Source: Chloroflexota bacterium
GTDB lineage: Bacteria > Chloroflexota > UBA6077 > JACCZL01
Direction of reading: 5' to 3'
NCBI GenBank assembly: GCA_020845495.1
Contig: JADLFM010000247.1
Location: 1-64,000, forward strand
Length of the DNA stretch: 64,000 nucleotides
Below are positions 31,269 through 39,935 of this stretch, one piece after another. The notes beneath the pieces are model-generated. The model had not been told where the DNA came from, searched no databases, and saw only the letters and a list, made by a program, of their open reading frames with translations. Every line of letters starts with the position of its first letter. Within the stretch, counting starts at the first letter, position 1. The position numbers and the translations under genes are program-made.

Positions 31269-32084
31269 TTACCACTCCACCAGCGGGCGAACGAACTCGA
31301 TCGCCTGCCGGGCGGCCGTCCGGCTGTCCGGCGCCTGGGTGAACTCCATCGAGAGCCAGTCGTCGTAGCCGAGCGCTCGCAGCGTCTCGATGATGTCGCG
31401 CCAGGGCAGGAAGCCCTGGCCCGGCGCGAGCCGATTGGAATCGCCAAGCTGGACGTGGACCAGGTACTTTCGTGCCCGCACCAGCCCTGCCACAATCGAC
31501 GGCTCTTCGAGCGCCATGTGGAACATGTCCGCTTCGAGCACCAGGTTTCGCCCACCCATCGACTCGATCAGATCGACCGTCTCCTGCATCGTCATCAGGA
31601 AGTCGGTGTTGAGGCGGCACTGCGGCTTGAGGACGATCCGACGGCCCTTCTTGTCGGCGTACTCGGCGATCTCGTCGAGCGCGGCCCGGAACCACTCGAG
31701 ACCCTGCTGGCGGCTCGGCGCGGTCCTGGCGTAGCCCCGGAAACCGCCAATCGACGAGTCGACACCCCACTCGTCGGCAAGGTCGACGATCGTCTTGTAG
31801 CGTTCGATGGCGCGCCGACGGCCGTCCTCGTCCTTCATCACGATGGTCAGGCCGTCCTCACGCGGGAGCGGCCCGGTACTCAGCGCGACCAATTCGAGGC
31901 CCGCGTCGTCGATGGCACGGCGCACCGTGTCGTGGTCGAACTGAGAAGGATCGCGGGTCTGAAGCTCGATGCCAGTGTAGCCAAGCTCGGCGATGGCGGG
32001 CGCCGTCTCCTCGATGGGCGCGAGCCAGGCGAGCGGCATTGGCCCCTTCACCTCGGGCGTCGTCGCCATGTAGCACAGCTTCAT
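31269..32084 (-). CDS. Xylose isomerase-like TIM-barrel sugar isomerase/epimerase
   Basis: 271 residues; the ATG at 32084 overlaps the upstream stop (ATGA), with AGGAG upstream. The AP-endonuclease-2/xylose isomerase-like barrel is seen in LGYTGIELQTRDPSQFD, IVLKPQCRLNTDFL, LVLEADMFHM, HVQLGDSNRLAPGQG and DWLSMEFT. Acidic and His residues at strand ends (Glu after ELQ, Asp in EADM, His in HVQLGDSNR, Glu in SMEFT) form the expected metal site. Related proteins isomerise hydroxypyruvate, 2-oxo-tetronates or ketoses. Operon context suggests a step in sugar-acid catabolism. Confidence 0.86.
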   Translation of the reverse strand: MKLCYMATTPEVKGPMPLAWLAPIEETAPAIAELGYTGIELQTRDPSQFDHDTVRRAIDDAGLELVALSTGPLPREDGLTIVMKDEDGRRRAIERYKTIVDLADEWGVDSSIGGFRGYARTAPSRQQGLEWFRAALDEIAEYADKKGRRIVLKPQCRLNTDFLMTMQETVDLIESMGGRNLVLEADMFHMALEEPSIVAGLVRARKYLVHVQLGDSNRLAPGQGFLPWRDIIETLRALGYDDWLSMEFTQAPDSRTAARQAIEFVRPLVEW

Positions 32085-32740
32085 CGTGACAGCAGCTCCT
32101 TCACTTTCTGGACCGCCAGCGTCGGGCTCGAGAGGACCGGGACGGGGATGCTGGCCGGCACGTGCGCCGCCAGATGCCCCATCGAAGCCTGTGCCAGCAT
32201 CACCAGTTCGTTGCGGGCCGCCAGCGCCTCAACCTCGTTCAGCACAATGGCGTCGTGCTCATCGCGCCGTCCGGCCGAGAGCGCCTGAAACGCCTCCGGC
32301 CGCAAGACCGCGTCGAGCTCGATCTCGCGCCCCATGTCGGCGGCGATCCGCTCGATCAGTTGCCTCTGCATCTTCAGGCCAGCCGGCACGGTCGCGACGA
32401 CGCCGATCTTGCTCGCCCGACCGAGGGCCTCGCGCACCATCAACTCGTCGATCTTCAGGACCGGGATGTCGGACTGGGCCTGCACCTCGTCCGCAACGGG
32501 CGAATAGGCGGTGCAACTTAGCAATACCAGTTCGGCGCCAGCCTCTTCGGCCAGGGTGACGAGACTGGTGAGCCGGCGTACGAGGCCGGGCGTAATCTGG
32601 CCTCGACGGTCGATCTCGGTGATGAGCCCCTCATCGAGGATGTTGACGAGCTTGATGTCGGGGGCAAGCTGCCCGAACGTGGCGCGCAACGGCTCGATTG
32701 CCGGAATGACGGCATGGACGAGCCCGACGATGTGTGTCAC
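32081..32740 (-). CDS. Aspartate/glutamate/hydantoin racemase family protein
   Basis: 219 residues from a GTG at 32740 with AAGGGA upstream. The paired catalytic cysteine of this PLP-independent family is present once, in VLLSCTAYSPVADEVQ. The second half contains KIGVVATVPAGLKMQRQLIE and, at the usual second-cysteine position, VMLAQASMGHL, in which Ser/Met replace Cys. Loss of one of the two bases may mean a decarboxylase or isomerase-like reaction rather than true racemisation. It is the first gene of a minus-strand operon leading into the TIM-barrel and dehydrogenase genes. Confidence 0.83.
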   Translation of the reverse strand: MTHIVGLVHAVIPAIEPLRATFGQLAPDIKLVNILDEGLITEIDRRGQITPGLVRRLTSLVTLAEEAGAELVLLSCTAYSPVADEVQAQSDIPVLKIDELMVREALGRASKIGVVATVPAGLKMQRQLIERIAADMGREIELDAVLRPEAFQALSAGRRDEHDAIVLNEVEALAARNELVMLAQASMGHLAAHVPASIPVPVLSSPTLAVQKVKELLSR

Positions 32741-33058
32741 CCAAGTTCCCTTCTGGTCTACGCTTCGTGCGAATGCTACCCTTCGCGGGCGCGCCGCTCA
32801 AGCGTGCCCCGGCGCGAACGACGACGAGGTGCACTCGACGCCAACATGGATGCGTGTTGAGCCGGCGCCCTGGAATGGCACTGTGAGTTCGGCTATCAAG
32901 GCTGACCGGCGAGTGTGCGTCGACTGAAGTGCGCGTGTGCGCCCGCGAGCATCTGGTATCCTCCCGCGCGCCAGCATTGTCTCGCGTGCTGGCCCACCCT
33001 CGACGCTGACCGCCGCGGCTACATCCTCGATCCCGCCCCGACGCAGGGAGCCTCGCTG
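32741..33058. other. Divergent intergenic region (racemase / efflux adaptor)
   Basis: 318 bases without a credible gene. A TATCCT hexamer near 32953-32958 could be the -10 element of the efflux adaptor gene. No repeat or structured RNA is recognised. Confidence 0.45.
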
Positions 33059-34588
33059 ATGCGCCACGTGCTGTTCGTGACTGTCCTGCTTGCCGCCGTC
33101 GCCTGCGCTCCACCCTGGCAGACGGGCGAGCCGCCGACGCGCGTGCGGTCCGGCGTCCGGACCACCCAGGTGATGCGCGGCGACGTCACCAGCCTGCTGG
33201 TGTATCCGGGCGAGATTCGGCCAAAGGCGGCGACGACGATCACCACCCGCGTGGCCGGGCGTCTCGACAAGCTCATCGTCGAGTCCGGCATGACGGTGCG
33301 AGAGGGTGATACGGTCGCGGAACTGGACCGGGCGGCGCTCGAGGTGCAGGTCGTACAGGCACAGGCACAGCTTGCCGGCGCGGAGGCCCGCCTCGCGGCG
33401 CTCAAGGCTGGCGGCGAGCCGGACGCGCGCGCCGAAGCCGAGGCGAGCCTGCGTGCGGCGCGCGCCCGACTGGCGAGCCTGGAGGCTGCCCCGCGCATCG
33501 AGACGCTCCCGCAGCTTGCCCAGGCGGTCCGCGATGCCCGCCAGCGGCTTGCCCAGGTTGAGGACACGAGCGGGGCGATCGCATCCGCCGAGATCCAGGT
33601 CAACGCCGCGCGCTCGCAGTTGGACGCGCTGCTCACGAGTGAGTCGAGCGCGGCCGCGGGCACGGCTTCGGACGCCGCTACCCAGGCCAGCCCGACCGCC
33701 TCGCCGCAGCCAGCCGATCGGGTAGCAGTGCAGCAGGCGAGGCTCGCCGTTCAGCAGGCTCAGGCCGACCTGATGCGGGCGCGCCAGCCGGCCTCCAGCG
33801 ACGAGATCACGGCGGCACGCCAGCGACTGGCCGAGGCCGAGGATGCACTGCTGCTGGCCCGGACTCCCGTCGGCGAGAACGATCTGGAAGCGGCGAGGGC
33901 GAACGTCGAAGCGGCCGAGGCGCGCCTGCGCGCGGCCGGCCAGCCGGCGTCAGAGACGGCGGTGAAGGCCGGCGAGTCGGGGGTGGAGTACGCCTGGGCT
34001 ACGCTGGAGCTTGCACGACTCCAGCTTCGCGAGGCGAGCCTGATCTCGCCCATCAACGGACTGGTAGTCGAGACGTATCCGGCCCAGGGCGCGCCGCTGC
34101 CGGCGGGCGCGGCGGTGATGAGCATCCAGCCGCTCGACTACGAGCTGACGGTGTCGGTGGAGGAGCGCCAACTCAGCCAGGTGAAGCTCGGGCAGACGGT
34201 CAGCGTGCTGGTGGACGCGTATCCTGGTGAATCGTTCACCGGGACGATTCGGAGCCTCGCACCGGTCGTCGATCCTCGCACCCGGCTGGTCACGACTCGC
34301 ATCGACGTGGCGGACCCTCAGACCAAACTGAAGTCCGGGCTGTACGCGCAGGCCGCCATCGCCGGCAACCGCCGCTCCGGCGCGCTACTGGTGCCGCGCG
34401 AGGCGCTGCTGCCCGGCCAGGATCCGAGCGTCATGCTGGTCGTCGACAACCGGGCACGGCGGCAGGCCATCCAGGTCGGAGTGAGCGACGGCCGGTCCGT
34501 CGAGATCCTCCAGGGACTGGCCGAGGGCGCCGAGGTCATCCTGTCACCGGCTGGTATCCTCGACGGCGATCTTCTTGGCGAGCACTGA
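33059..34588 (+). CDS. HlyD/MacA-family periplasmic adaptor (membrane fusion) lipoprotein
   Basis: 509 residues; the ATG at 33059 follows AGGGAG. The N terminus (HVLFVTVLLAAVACAPP) looks like a lipoprotein signal with Cys as the first mature residue, although Ala sits at the -3 position. A split biotinyl-lipoyl domain (RVAGRLDKLIVESGMTVREG ... LISPINGLVVETYPAQGAPL) flanks a very long Ala/Gln/Arg-rich coiled coil (about 85-330) interrupted by a Ser/Ala/Pro segment near 210. A beta-barrel and membrane-proximal domain follow (LTVSVEERQLSQVKLGQ ... VPREALLPGQDPSVM). Such adaptors bridge ABC or RND exporters. No transporter gene adjoins it; plsX follows. The cognate pump must be elsewhere. Confidence 0.85.
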   Translation: MRHVLFVTVLLAAVACAPPWQTGEPPTRVRSGVRTTQVMRGDVTSLLVYPGEIRPKAATTITTRVAGRLDKLIVESGMTVREGDTVAELDRAALEVQVVQAQAQLAGAEARLAALKAGGEPDARAEAEASLRAARARLASLEAAPRIETLPQLAQAVRDARQRLAQVEDTSGAIASAEIQVNAARSQLDALLTSESSAAAGTASDAATQASPTASPQPADRVAVQQARLAVQQAQADLMRARQPASSDEITAARQRLAEAEDALLLARTPVGENDLEAARANVEAAEARLRAAGQPASETAVKAGESGVEYAWATLELARLQLREASLISPINGLVVETYPAQGAPLPAGAAVMSIQPLDYELTVSVEERQLSQVKLGQTVSVLVDAYPGESFTGTIRSLAPVVDPRTRLVTTRIDVADPQTKLKSGLYAQAAIAGNRRSGALLVPREALLPGQDPSVMLVVDNRARRQAIQVGVSDGRSVEILQGLAEGAEVILSPAGILDGDLLGEH

Positions 34589-34792
34589 CAGCGAGCGCAA
34601 ACCTGGTCGCACCAGGATGGATGCTGACGGCTCGTGCAAGTTCACGAGAGATTGGCGGGGATGCTGCTTCTGGTCATTCCCGCCAAGCTCTCCTGGCGTT
34701 GCACTGGGGCAGGCACGTGGCCGGTTGCTCGACGTCGGTCGAGCCAGGGTTGGCCGTGACCGCGCCATGCGGACATGAGGTGGAGGTAGGGA

Positions 34793-35947
34793 ATGGCGGC
34801 GTTCACAGGCATTACCGTCGCGCTCGATGGCATGGGCGGAGACGACGCCCCCGCGGTCGTCGTCGAAGGCGCAGCGCTGGCGGCACGTGAGCTCGGGGTC
34901 CGCATCCTGCTCGTTGGCCAACCGGAGCGTCTCGGGCCACTGCTCGGGGCGCAGGCAGGCGCGTCGGGCATCGAGATCGTGCCGGCGAGCGAGGTCGTCG
35001 AGATGCACGAGCACCCGGCCAACGCCGTGCGCCAGAAGCAAGATTCGTCGATGGTGGTTGGGGTGCGGCTGGTACGGGAGGGGCGAGCCCAGGCGTTCGT
35101 CTCAGCCGGCAACACCGGGGCCGTCATGGCAGCCGGCCTGTTCGAGTTACGGCGCATCCCCGGCGTCGACCGCCCGGCCCTCGCGGCGGTCTTCCCGACT
35201 CGACGAGGCGGCACGCTGCTCGTCGACGTGGGTGCGAACGCCGACTGTCGACCGGAGTACCTGGCACAATTCGGCCTGATGGGCTCGGTGTACATGGAGC
35301 GGGTGTTCGGCATCAGCCGGCCGAAGGTGGGACTGATCTCGAACGGAGAGGAAGAGACGAAGGGCAACGCGCTCGTGCAGGCGGCGCGCCCGAAGCTCGA
35401 AGGGCTGCCGATCAACTTCGTCGGTAACGTCGAGGGCAAGGAGATCCCGGCCGGCGAGGTGGATGTGGCCGTGTGTGACGGCTTCGTCGGCAACGTCATC
35501 CTCAAGCTATCCGAGGGGCTTGCTAGTGCGATCACGGGCCTGATCCGCGACGAGATCCAGGCGTCGCTGGTGTCGAAGCTGTTTGCGGTGGGCGTGCTGC
35601 CGGCCTTCCGGCGCGTCCGCAAACGCCTCGACTACGCCGAGTACGGCGGCGCGCCGCTGCTCGGGCTGAACGGTGTCTGCATCGTTGCGCACGGCCGCTC
35701 GAACGCTCTGGCGATCAAGAACGCGGTTCGAGCGGCGGCGCAGGCCGTCCAGCAGGACGTGGTCGGCCAGATTGGACGCGGCCTCGCCATAGGCCCGACG
35801 ACTGCCACGGCGACCGCGAAACCCATGCCCGCTGAGACGTCCGGCGTGCAGACCGCCACGCCCGGGAGCGCAACTGCGACGCCCCCTGACCGGCCTGCCG
35901 CCGAGACGGCTCCCACCGATGGTCCGGCAACGGATGAAGCCCACTGA
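34793..35947 (+). CDS. plsX: Phosphate acyltransferase PlsX
   Basis: 384 residues from the ATG at 34793 behind GTGGAGG. Diagnostic strings: VALDGMGGDDAP at the start, SAGNTGAVMAAGLFELRRI, LVDVGANADCRPEYL, NFVGNVEGKEIPAGEVDVAV and CDGFVGNVILKLSEG. PlsX converts acyl-ACP to acyl-phosphate for phosphatidic acid synthesis at the membrane. About 50 residues beyond the usual C terminus are Thr/Pro/Ala-rich and non-conserved. The usual fab/rpmF neighbours are missing; it overlaps a GH63-like gene instead. Confidence 0.95.
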   Translation: MAAFTGITVALDGMGGDDAPAVVVEGAALAARELGVRILLVGQPERLGPLLGAQAGASGIEIVPASEVVEMHEHPANAVRQKQDSSMVVGVRLVREGRAQAFVSAGNTGAVMAAGLFELRRIPGVDRPALAAVFPTRRGGTLLVDVGANADCRPEYLAQFGLMGSVYMERVFGISRPKVGLISNGEEETKGNALVQAARPKLEGLPINFVGNVEGKEIPAGEVDVAVCDGFVGNVILKLSEGLASAITGLIRDEIQASLVSKLFAVGVLPAFRRVRKRLDYAEYGGAPLLGLNGVCIVAHGRSNALAIKNAVRAAAQAVQQDVVGQIGRGLAIGPTTATATAKPMPAETSGVQTATPGSATATPPDRPAAETAPTDGPATDEAH

Positions 35948-37271
35948 GCGCACCGTACGCCAGCAGATATACCGGCTGGTGACACCCAGGCGCCTGACCG
36001 CCGCCGAGCGTGTCGGCCTGGCGGATGAGGCCCGCCGGGTCCTGGCCCGGAACCGGCGGAGCGGTGTTTCAGCGTGGGAGGGCCGGCACTACGACTTCGT
36101 CTGCCCCTCCCCAAGCCACTATCCGTTCCAATGGCTCTGGGACTCGTGCTTCCACGCCATCGCCCTCTGCCATGTCGCTCCGGTCCTGGCCGCCCAGGAG
36201 CTCCGCGGCGTCGTGGCGGCCGCTCAGCCGGATGGCTTCCTGCCCCATATGACGCTCTGGGAGCGTGACGCTCACCTCGACGCCCTCACCGGCTTCAACA
36301 TCCGCCTCGGCGGCCCGTACTGGACCGCGACGACCCAGCCGCCGATTCTCGCCCTGGCGTTGGCACGGGTCTGGAAAGCCACCGGAGACCGTGGGCTGCT
36401 CGACGACGTACTGCCGCCGACGCTAGCCTACTATCGCTGGCTGGCCGAGCACCGCGACCCGGACGACGACGGCCTGATCTCAATCCTCCAGCCGGACGAG
36501 AGCGGCCTGGACGCCTGCCCCAAGTACGACGCGCTGATGGCGCTCCCGACACTCGATGCTGCTGGGCTGCGGAGTGGTATGCAACGCCTCTTCGGCGCCT
36601 ACACGCCGCTCCCCAACGACCCGACGCGGCTCAGGCTCGACCTGTTCGACGTCGAAGACGTGCTGGTCAACACCCTCTACGCCGCGGGGCTTGGTGCGCT
36701 CGGCAGGTTGCTGCGGGCAACGGGCGGTTCACGGCACGAGATAGATGCCGTCGACACGCGGCGTAGACGGGTGGTCGAAGCGCTGCTCACGACGTGTTGG
36801 GATCCGGTGGCCGGCGCCTTCTGGGATGTGGCCGGCTCGGATGAGCGGCCGCAGCGCGTCCTCACCGTGACGTCGCTCGCGCCTCTAATCCTGCCAGAAC
36901 TGCCCGCCCCGATCGCCCGGGCCCTGGTCGAGCGGCATCTGCTGGCAACTGACGAGTTCTGGCTACCGTTCCCGGTCCCGTCCGTCGCTGCGAGCGAGCC
37001 GAGTTTCGATCCAGACTTCAGCACCGGCCTGATCTGGCGCGGCCCGACCTGGGTCAACACCAACTGGTTGCTCGTACAGGGGCTACGCTGCCACGGCTTC
37101 GACGAGATCGCTGCCGAACTGACCGAGCGTACGCTCGCGATGGTGGCCCGCGGCGGCTTCCGGGAGTTCTTCAACCCGTATACGGCCGAGGGCTACGGTG
37201 CCGCGAGCTTTGGCTGGACAACGCTCGTCCTCGACCTGCTAGCTCCAGGCGGGGCGGAGACTCATTGCTGA
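35934..37271 (+). CDS. GH63-like (alpha/alpha)6-barrel glycosidase (mannosylglycerate hydrolase type)
   Basis: About 445 residues; the ATG at 35934 overlaps the plsX stop by 14 bases. The barrel motifs are those of GH63/trehalase-like enzymes: YPFQWLWDSCFHAIAL, a catalytic Asp region near ILQPDESGLDACPKYD, LIWRGPTWVNTNWLLVQGL and FREFFNPYTAEGYGAASFGW. The bacterial clade with this length includes mannosylglycerate/glucosylglycerate hydrolases, which would recycle a compatible solute; glucosidase activity on other alpha-glycosides is also possible. No osmolyte synthesis gene is visible nearby. Overlap with plsX suggests co-transcription, but no pathway link is known. Confidence 0.8.
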   Translation: MKPTERTVRQQIYRLVTPRRLTAAERVGLADEARRVLARNRRSGVSAWEGRHYDFVCPSPSHYPFQWLWDSCFHAIALCHVAPVLAAQELRGVVAAAQPDGFLPHMTLWERDAHLDALTGFNIRLGGPYWTATTQPPILALALARVWKATGDRGLLDDVLPPTLAYYRWLAEHRDPDDDGLISILQPDESGLDACPKYDALMALPTLDAAGLRSGMQRLFGAYTPLPNDPTRLRLDLFDVEDVLVNTLYAAGLGALGRLLRATGGSRHEIDAVDTRRRRVVEALLTTCWDPVAGAFWDVAGSDERPQRVLTVTSLAPLILPELPAPIARALVERHLLATDEFWLPFPVPSVAASEPSFDPDFSTGLIWRGPTWVNTNWLLVQGLRCHGFDEIAAELTERTLAMVARGGFREFFNPYTAEGYGAASFGWTTLVLDLLAPGGAETHC

Positions 37272-37314
37272 GGCCGAGCCGAGAGCGTGTCGGACCGGTC
37301 GGATGGGGGCCAGG

Positions 37315-38076
37315 CTACTCGCCAATGAGCTCGCGCAGGCGGGTGGCCGGCGACGCGCCCTCCGACTCGAAGATTGGGCGGCTCTCGCGCGGCAGGCTGT
37401 GGGCGTCTTCAGCGGCCAGAACGCGCACTTTCGCCGCTGCTGGCATCCCCAGCGGAATCGTTCCGCCATCGAGCTCCAGCGTCATCAACCCGGCCGCCGC
37501 CGCGACCTCTCGCACAGTGATCTCCGCCCTCGGCACGATGCCCGACCGCTGGAAATAGTTCATCAGGTCGAGGTCGTCCTCGGCTTCCTCCACGATCCGC
37601 TCGACCACGACCCGCTGTCCGACCCGCGCGCTGGAGAGTGAGAAGGCGAGCGGCGACGTGAGCGTGCCGGTGCCGGGGATCGGGTTGCCGTGTGGGCACG
37701 TCGTCGGGTTCCCCAGCACGTGCATCAGCCGGCGCTCGACCTTCGACGAGATGACGTGCTCGACGAGGTGCGCCTCTTCGTGCGACTCACTCCAGCCAAG
37801 CCCGAGGATATCCGTCAGCAGACGCTCGGCAAGCGCGTGCCGACGCACGATGCTCTCGGCCTGTTCGCGGCCCTCGTCGGTCAGATGCACGACCTTGTGA
37901 CTGTCCATCGTGATCAGGCCGTCACGCATCATCCGATGGAGGGTCGCGGTCACGGTCGGCGGCGCCACCCGGACCCGCTCGGCCAGACGCGCGCCGATGA
38001 TCGGTGCGCCGTCACGGGTCATGTAGTGCATGATCTGGAGGTAATCCTCGACGGTTCTACTGGGCTTGCGCTCCAT
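37315..38076 (-). CDS. DtxR/MntR-family metal-dependent regulator
   Basis: 253 residues from the ATG at 38076. The N-terminal winged helix starts with RTVEDYLQIMHYMTRDGAPI and includes VAPPTVTATLHRMMRDGLI. The metal-binding dimerisation region includes RRHALAERLLTDILGLGWSE and EEAHLVEHVISSKVERRL, with His and Glu ligands; CPHGNPIPG is the standard junction. A C-terminal FeoA/SH3-like domain is also present. These proteins repress genes when iron or manganese is plentiful. No metal transporter is adjacent, so targets are elsewhere; a short AT-rich dyad about 85 bases upstream may be its own operator. Confidence 0.92.
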   Translation of the reverse strand: MERKPSRTVEDYLQIMHYMTRDGAPIIGARLAERVRVAPPTVTATLHRMMRDGLITMDSHKVVHLTDEGREQAESIVRRHALAERLLTDILGLGWSESHEEAHLVEHVISSKVERRLMHVLGNPTTCPHGNPIPGTGTLTSPLAFSLSSARVGQRVVVERIVEEAEDDLDLMNYFQRSGIVPRAEITVREVAAAAGLMTLELDGGTIPLGMPAAAKVRVLAAEDAHSLPRESRPIFESEGASPATRLRELIGE

Positions 38077-38427
38077 TCGCTGATCCTCTGACCGGGCGTC
38101 CTTGGCCGCGTGTGAGCGAGGCCGCCACGTGCCGTGCCTCCATGATACGTGCGCATTTTAGAATAACTCTAGCTATCGCGTCAGGGTCGATTGTACGGCC
38201 CGGCCGGTGTATCCACAAGTGATACGCCCATCCGGTGGCCGTGCCAGCCCGACGACGTGCCTGTATCGCTCGTGCACGGGAAGGTGGGGCAATGGTAGCC
38301 GACCGGGATCGTCGAGCGAACCGGGCAGTGGACAGTAGGTCGGTGACGACCGTTGATGGACCCTGATCACGAGCACATCCCGCCTTCGCGGTGTGCGGAG
38401 CCGGCGCAGGGCATAATCGGTACGCCT
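38077..38427. other. Divergent intergenic region (regulator / binding lipoprotein)
   Basis: 351 bases with no credible gene. It is locally AT-rich around 38150-38180, which is unusual here and contains the possible operator. A CATAAT -10-like hexamer at 38412-38417 sits only ten bases before the next ATG. Confidence 0.5.
38159..38171. promoter_or_regulatory. Possible DtxR-type operator
   Basis: TAGA (38159-38162) and TCTA (38168-38171) form a dyad around ATAAC within a TTTTAGAATAACTCTAGCTA context, loosely like DtxR/IdeR boxes. It lies 83 bases upstream of the regulator gene. The assignment is speculative. Confidence 0.3.
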
Positions 38428-39627
38428 ATGCCTACCAGGCTGACCCGCTCCGCCGTCGCCCCGCTGCTCCTGGCGCTGCTGCTGGTGGTTGCCTGCCAGC
38501 CAGCCTCGCCCCAGCCCGTGTCGACGTCCCCACCGGCGACTACTCCTACGCCGGAGGTGACCATCGGCGCGATCCTCGATCTGGGGGCGGATGCTGGGGC
38601 CAGCGGCAGCGAGCGATGGGAAGCGCTGACCCTTGCGGTCGAGCAGGTGAACGCGGCCGGCGGGGTTTTGCTACCCAGCGGTCAGCGCCAGCCACTACGG
38701 CTCCAGGTGTACGACGTCGAAGGCCGCCCTGAGACGGTCGGCATCGCCCTCAGGCGGCTCCTCGACGAGGATAAGGCGGTCGCGGTGCTCGGACCGACCG
38801 GCCCTGAGGCGATCCCGCTGGCCGTCGACCTGGTGGAGCGCCTGGAGGCTCCCTTGCTCGTGCTCGGCGATGCCACGACGCCGCCCGTGACCCTCGGGCG
38901 CTGGGCGTACCGTTTTGCGCTCTCGGACGCCGATGCGGTCGGCGGGTTGGTCGACTTCCTCACCGGCAGCATGGTGGACCGGGTTGGCTGGCTGGCACCT
39001 CGGACGGCGCGCGCTCAGACGGCCCGCGAGGCGTTCGGCCGGCTCGCGGCCTCGCGCATGACGATCGTGGGGGACGAAATCTATCCGCTCGGCGACGACC
39101 AGATTGGCCCGCGTGCCGAGCGTCTGGCGCAGGCTGGAGCACGCGTTCTGGTTGGCTGGCCCGAGAGCGCCCGCGACACCGCCCAGCTTGTATCCCAGGC
39201 GGTTGGCGCCCGACTGCCGCTCTATCTCGGGCCGGTCGCCGCTACCTCCCCGTTGCGCGCGGATCTGGCCGCTTACACTCTGCCGACGCGCGTCATGGCG
39301 ACCCGCCTATCGGTTACCGGCCAACTCTGGAACGACGATCCGCTGACGCCGGTCACCCGCCGATTCGATACAACCTTTCGCACCCGCTTCGGCTATCCTC
39401 CCACCGAGCGCGCGGCGGTTGCCTGGGATGCTGTGCGGCTGCTCGCCGACACGCTCGGTCGGACCGGCGTCGATCGGCACGCTCTCCGCGACGGCCTCGA
39501 ACGCACGCCCGACTTCGCCGGCGCGGGCGGTCCGCTGACCTTGACACCCGAACGGCACGACGGCCTGGACGGGCGCGCCTTCATCGTGGTCCGGGCGACG
39601 GCATCCGGCTGGCAGATCCCGCCGTAA
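38428..39627 (+). CDS. Branched-chain amino acid-type ABC substrate-binding lipoprotein
   Basis: 399 residues from the ATG at 38428. The signal LLLALLLVVAC ends in a lipobox cysteine. The mature protein follows the Peripla_BP_6 (LivJ-like) two-lobe fold: VTIGAILDLGADAGASGSER, VEQVNAAGGVLLPSGQRQPL, VAVLGPTGPEAIPLAVDLV and FGYPPTERAAVAWDAVRLLA. No permease or ATPase genes lie nearby, so it may be an orphan binding protein or signal receptor. A CATAAT hexamer at 38412-38417 places the predicted transcript start within a few bases of the ATG and no ribosome binding site is seen, so the mRNA may be nearly leaderless. Confidence 0.88.
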   Translation: MPTRLTRSAVAPLLLALLLVVACQPASPQPVSTSPPATTPTPEVTIGAILDLGADAGASGSERWEALTLAVEQVNAAGGVLLPSGQRQPLRLQVYDVEGRPETVGIALRRLLDEDKAVAVLGPTGPEAIPLAVDLVERLEAPLLVLGDATTPPVTLGRWAYRFALSDADAVGGLVDFLTGSMVDRVGWLAPRTARAQTAREAFGRLAASRMTIVGDEIYPLGDDQIGPRAERLAQAGARVLVGWPESARDTAQLVSQAVGARLPLYLGPVAATSPLRADLAAYTLPTRVMATRLSVTGQLWNDDPLTPVTRRFDTTFRTRFGYPPTERAAVAWDAVRLLADTLGRTGVDRHALRDGLERTPDFAGAGGPLTLTPERHDGLDGRAFIVVRATASGWQIPP

Positions 39628-39935
39628 CCGCCAGGTAGTACCCGGATCCAGGGCTTTCCCAACCCCGTACCCGGTGCGGTGTTCTGGGCGATCCTCGGGC
39701 AGGCGCGTTTCGCCAGCAGGCAGCGCGCCTCGCAGCGGACCGAGCCGATTCGCTACGCTCTCGTCACCGATTCCCCGGCGGCGACGCGGCTGGGCGCGAG
39801 AGGCAGGTGGACCCGGACCGGCGCCTCACGCGTCGAACGAGGATGCGTAGGAGCCGCGGTCGGGTCAGGCGCGCCACTCGTCGACGAGTGAGCGTTCGCA
39901 CTGGCGGATACCCTGGTGTGTGCGAGGAGGCATCG
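39628..39935. other. Intergenic region before the acyl-CoA ligase
   Basis: 308 bases without a credible gene; the short open frames here are Arg/Ala/Ser-rich and lack domain character. No terminator or strong promoter is recognised. Confidence 0.45.

Noticed and set aside
30603..32288. 561-codon plus-strand frame
   Set aside because: It is antisense to the dehydrogenase, TIM-barrel and racemase genes, which carry recognisable motifs and coupled starts.
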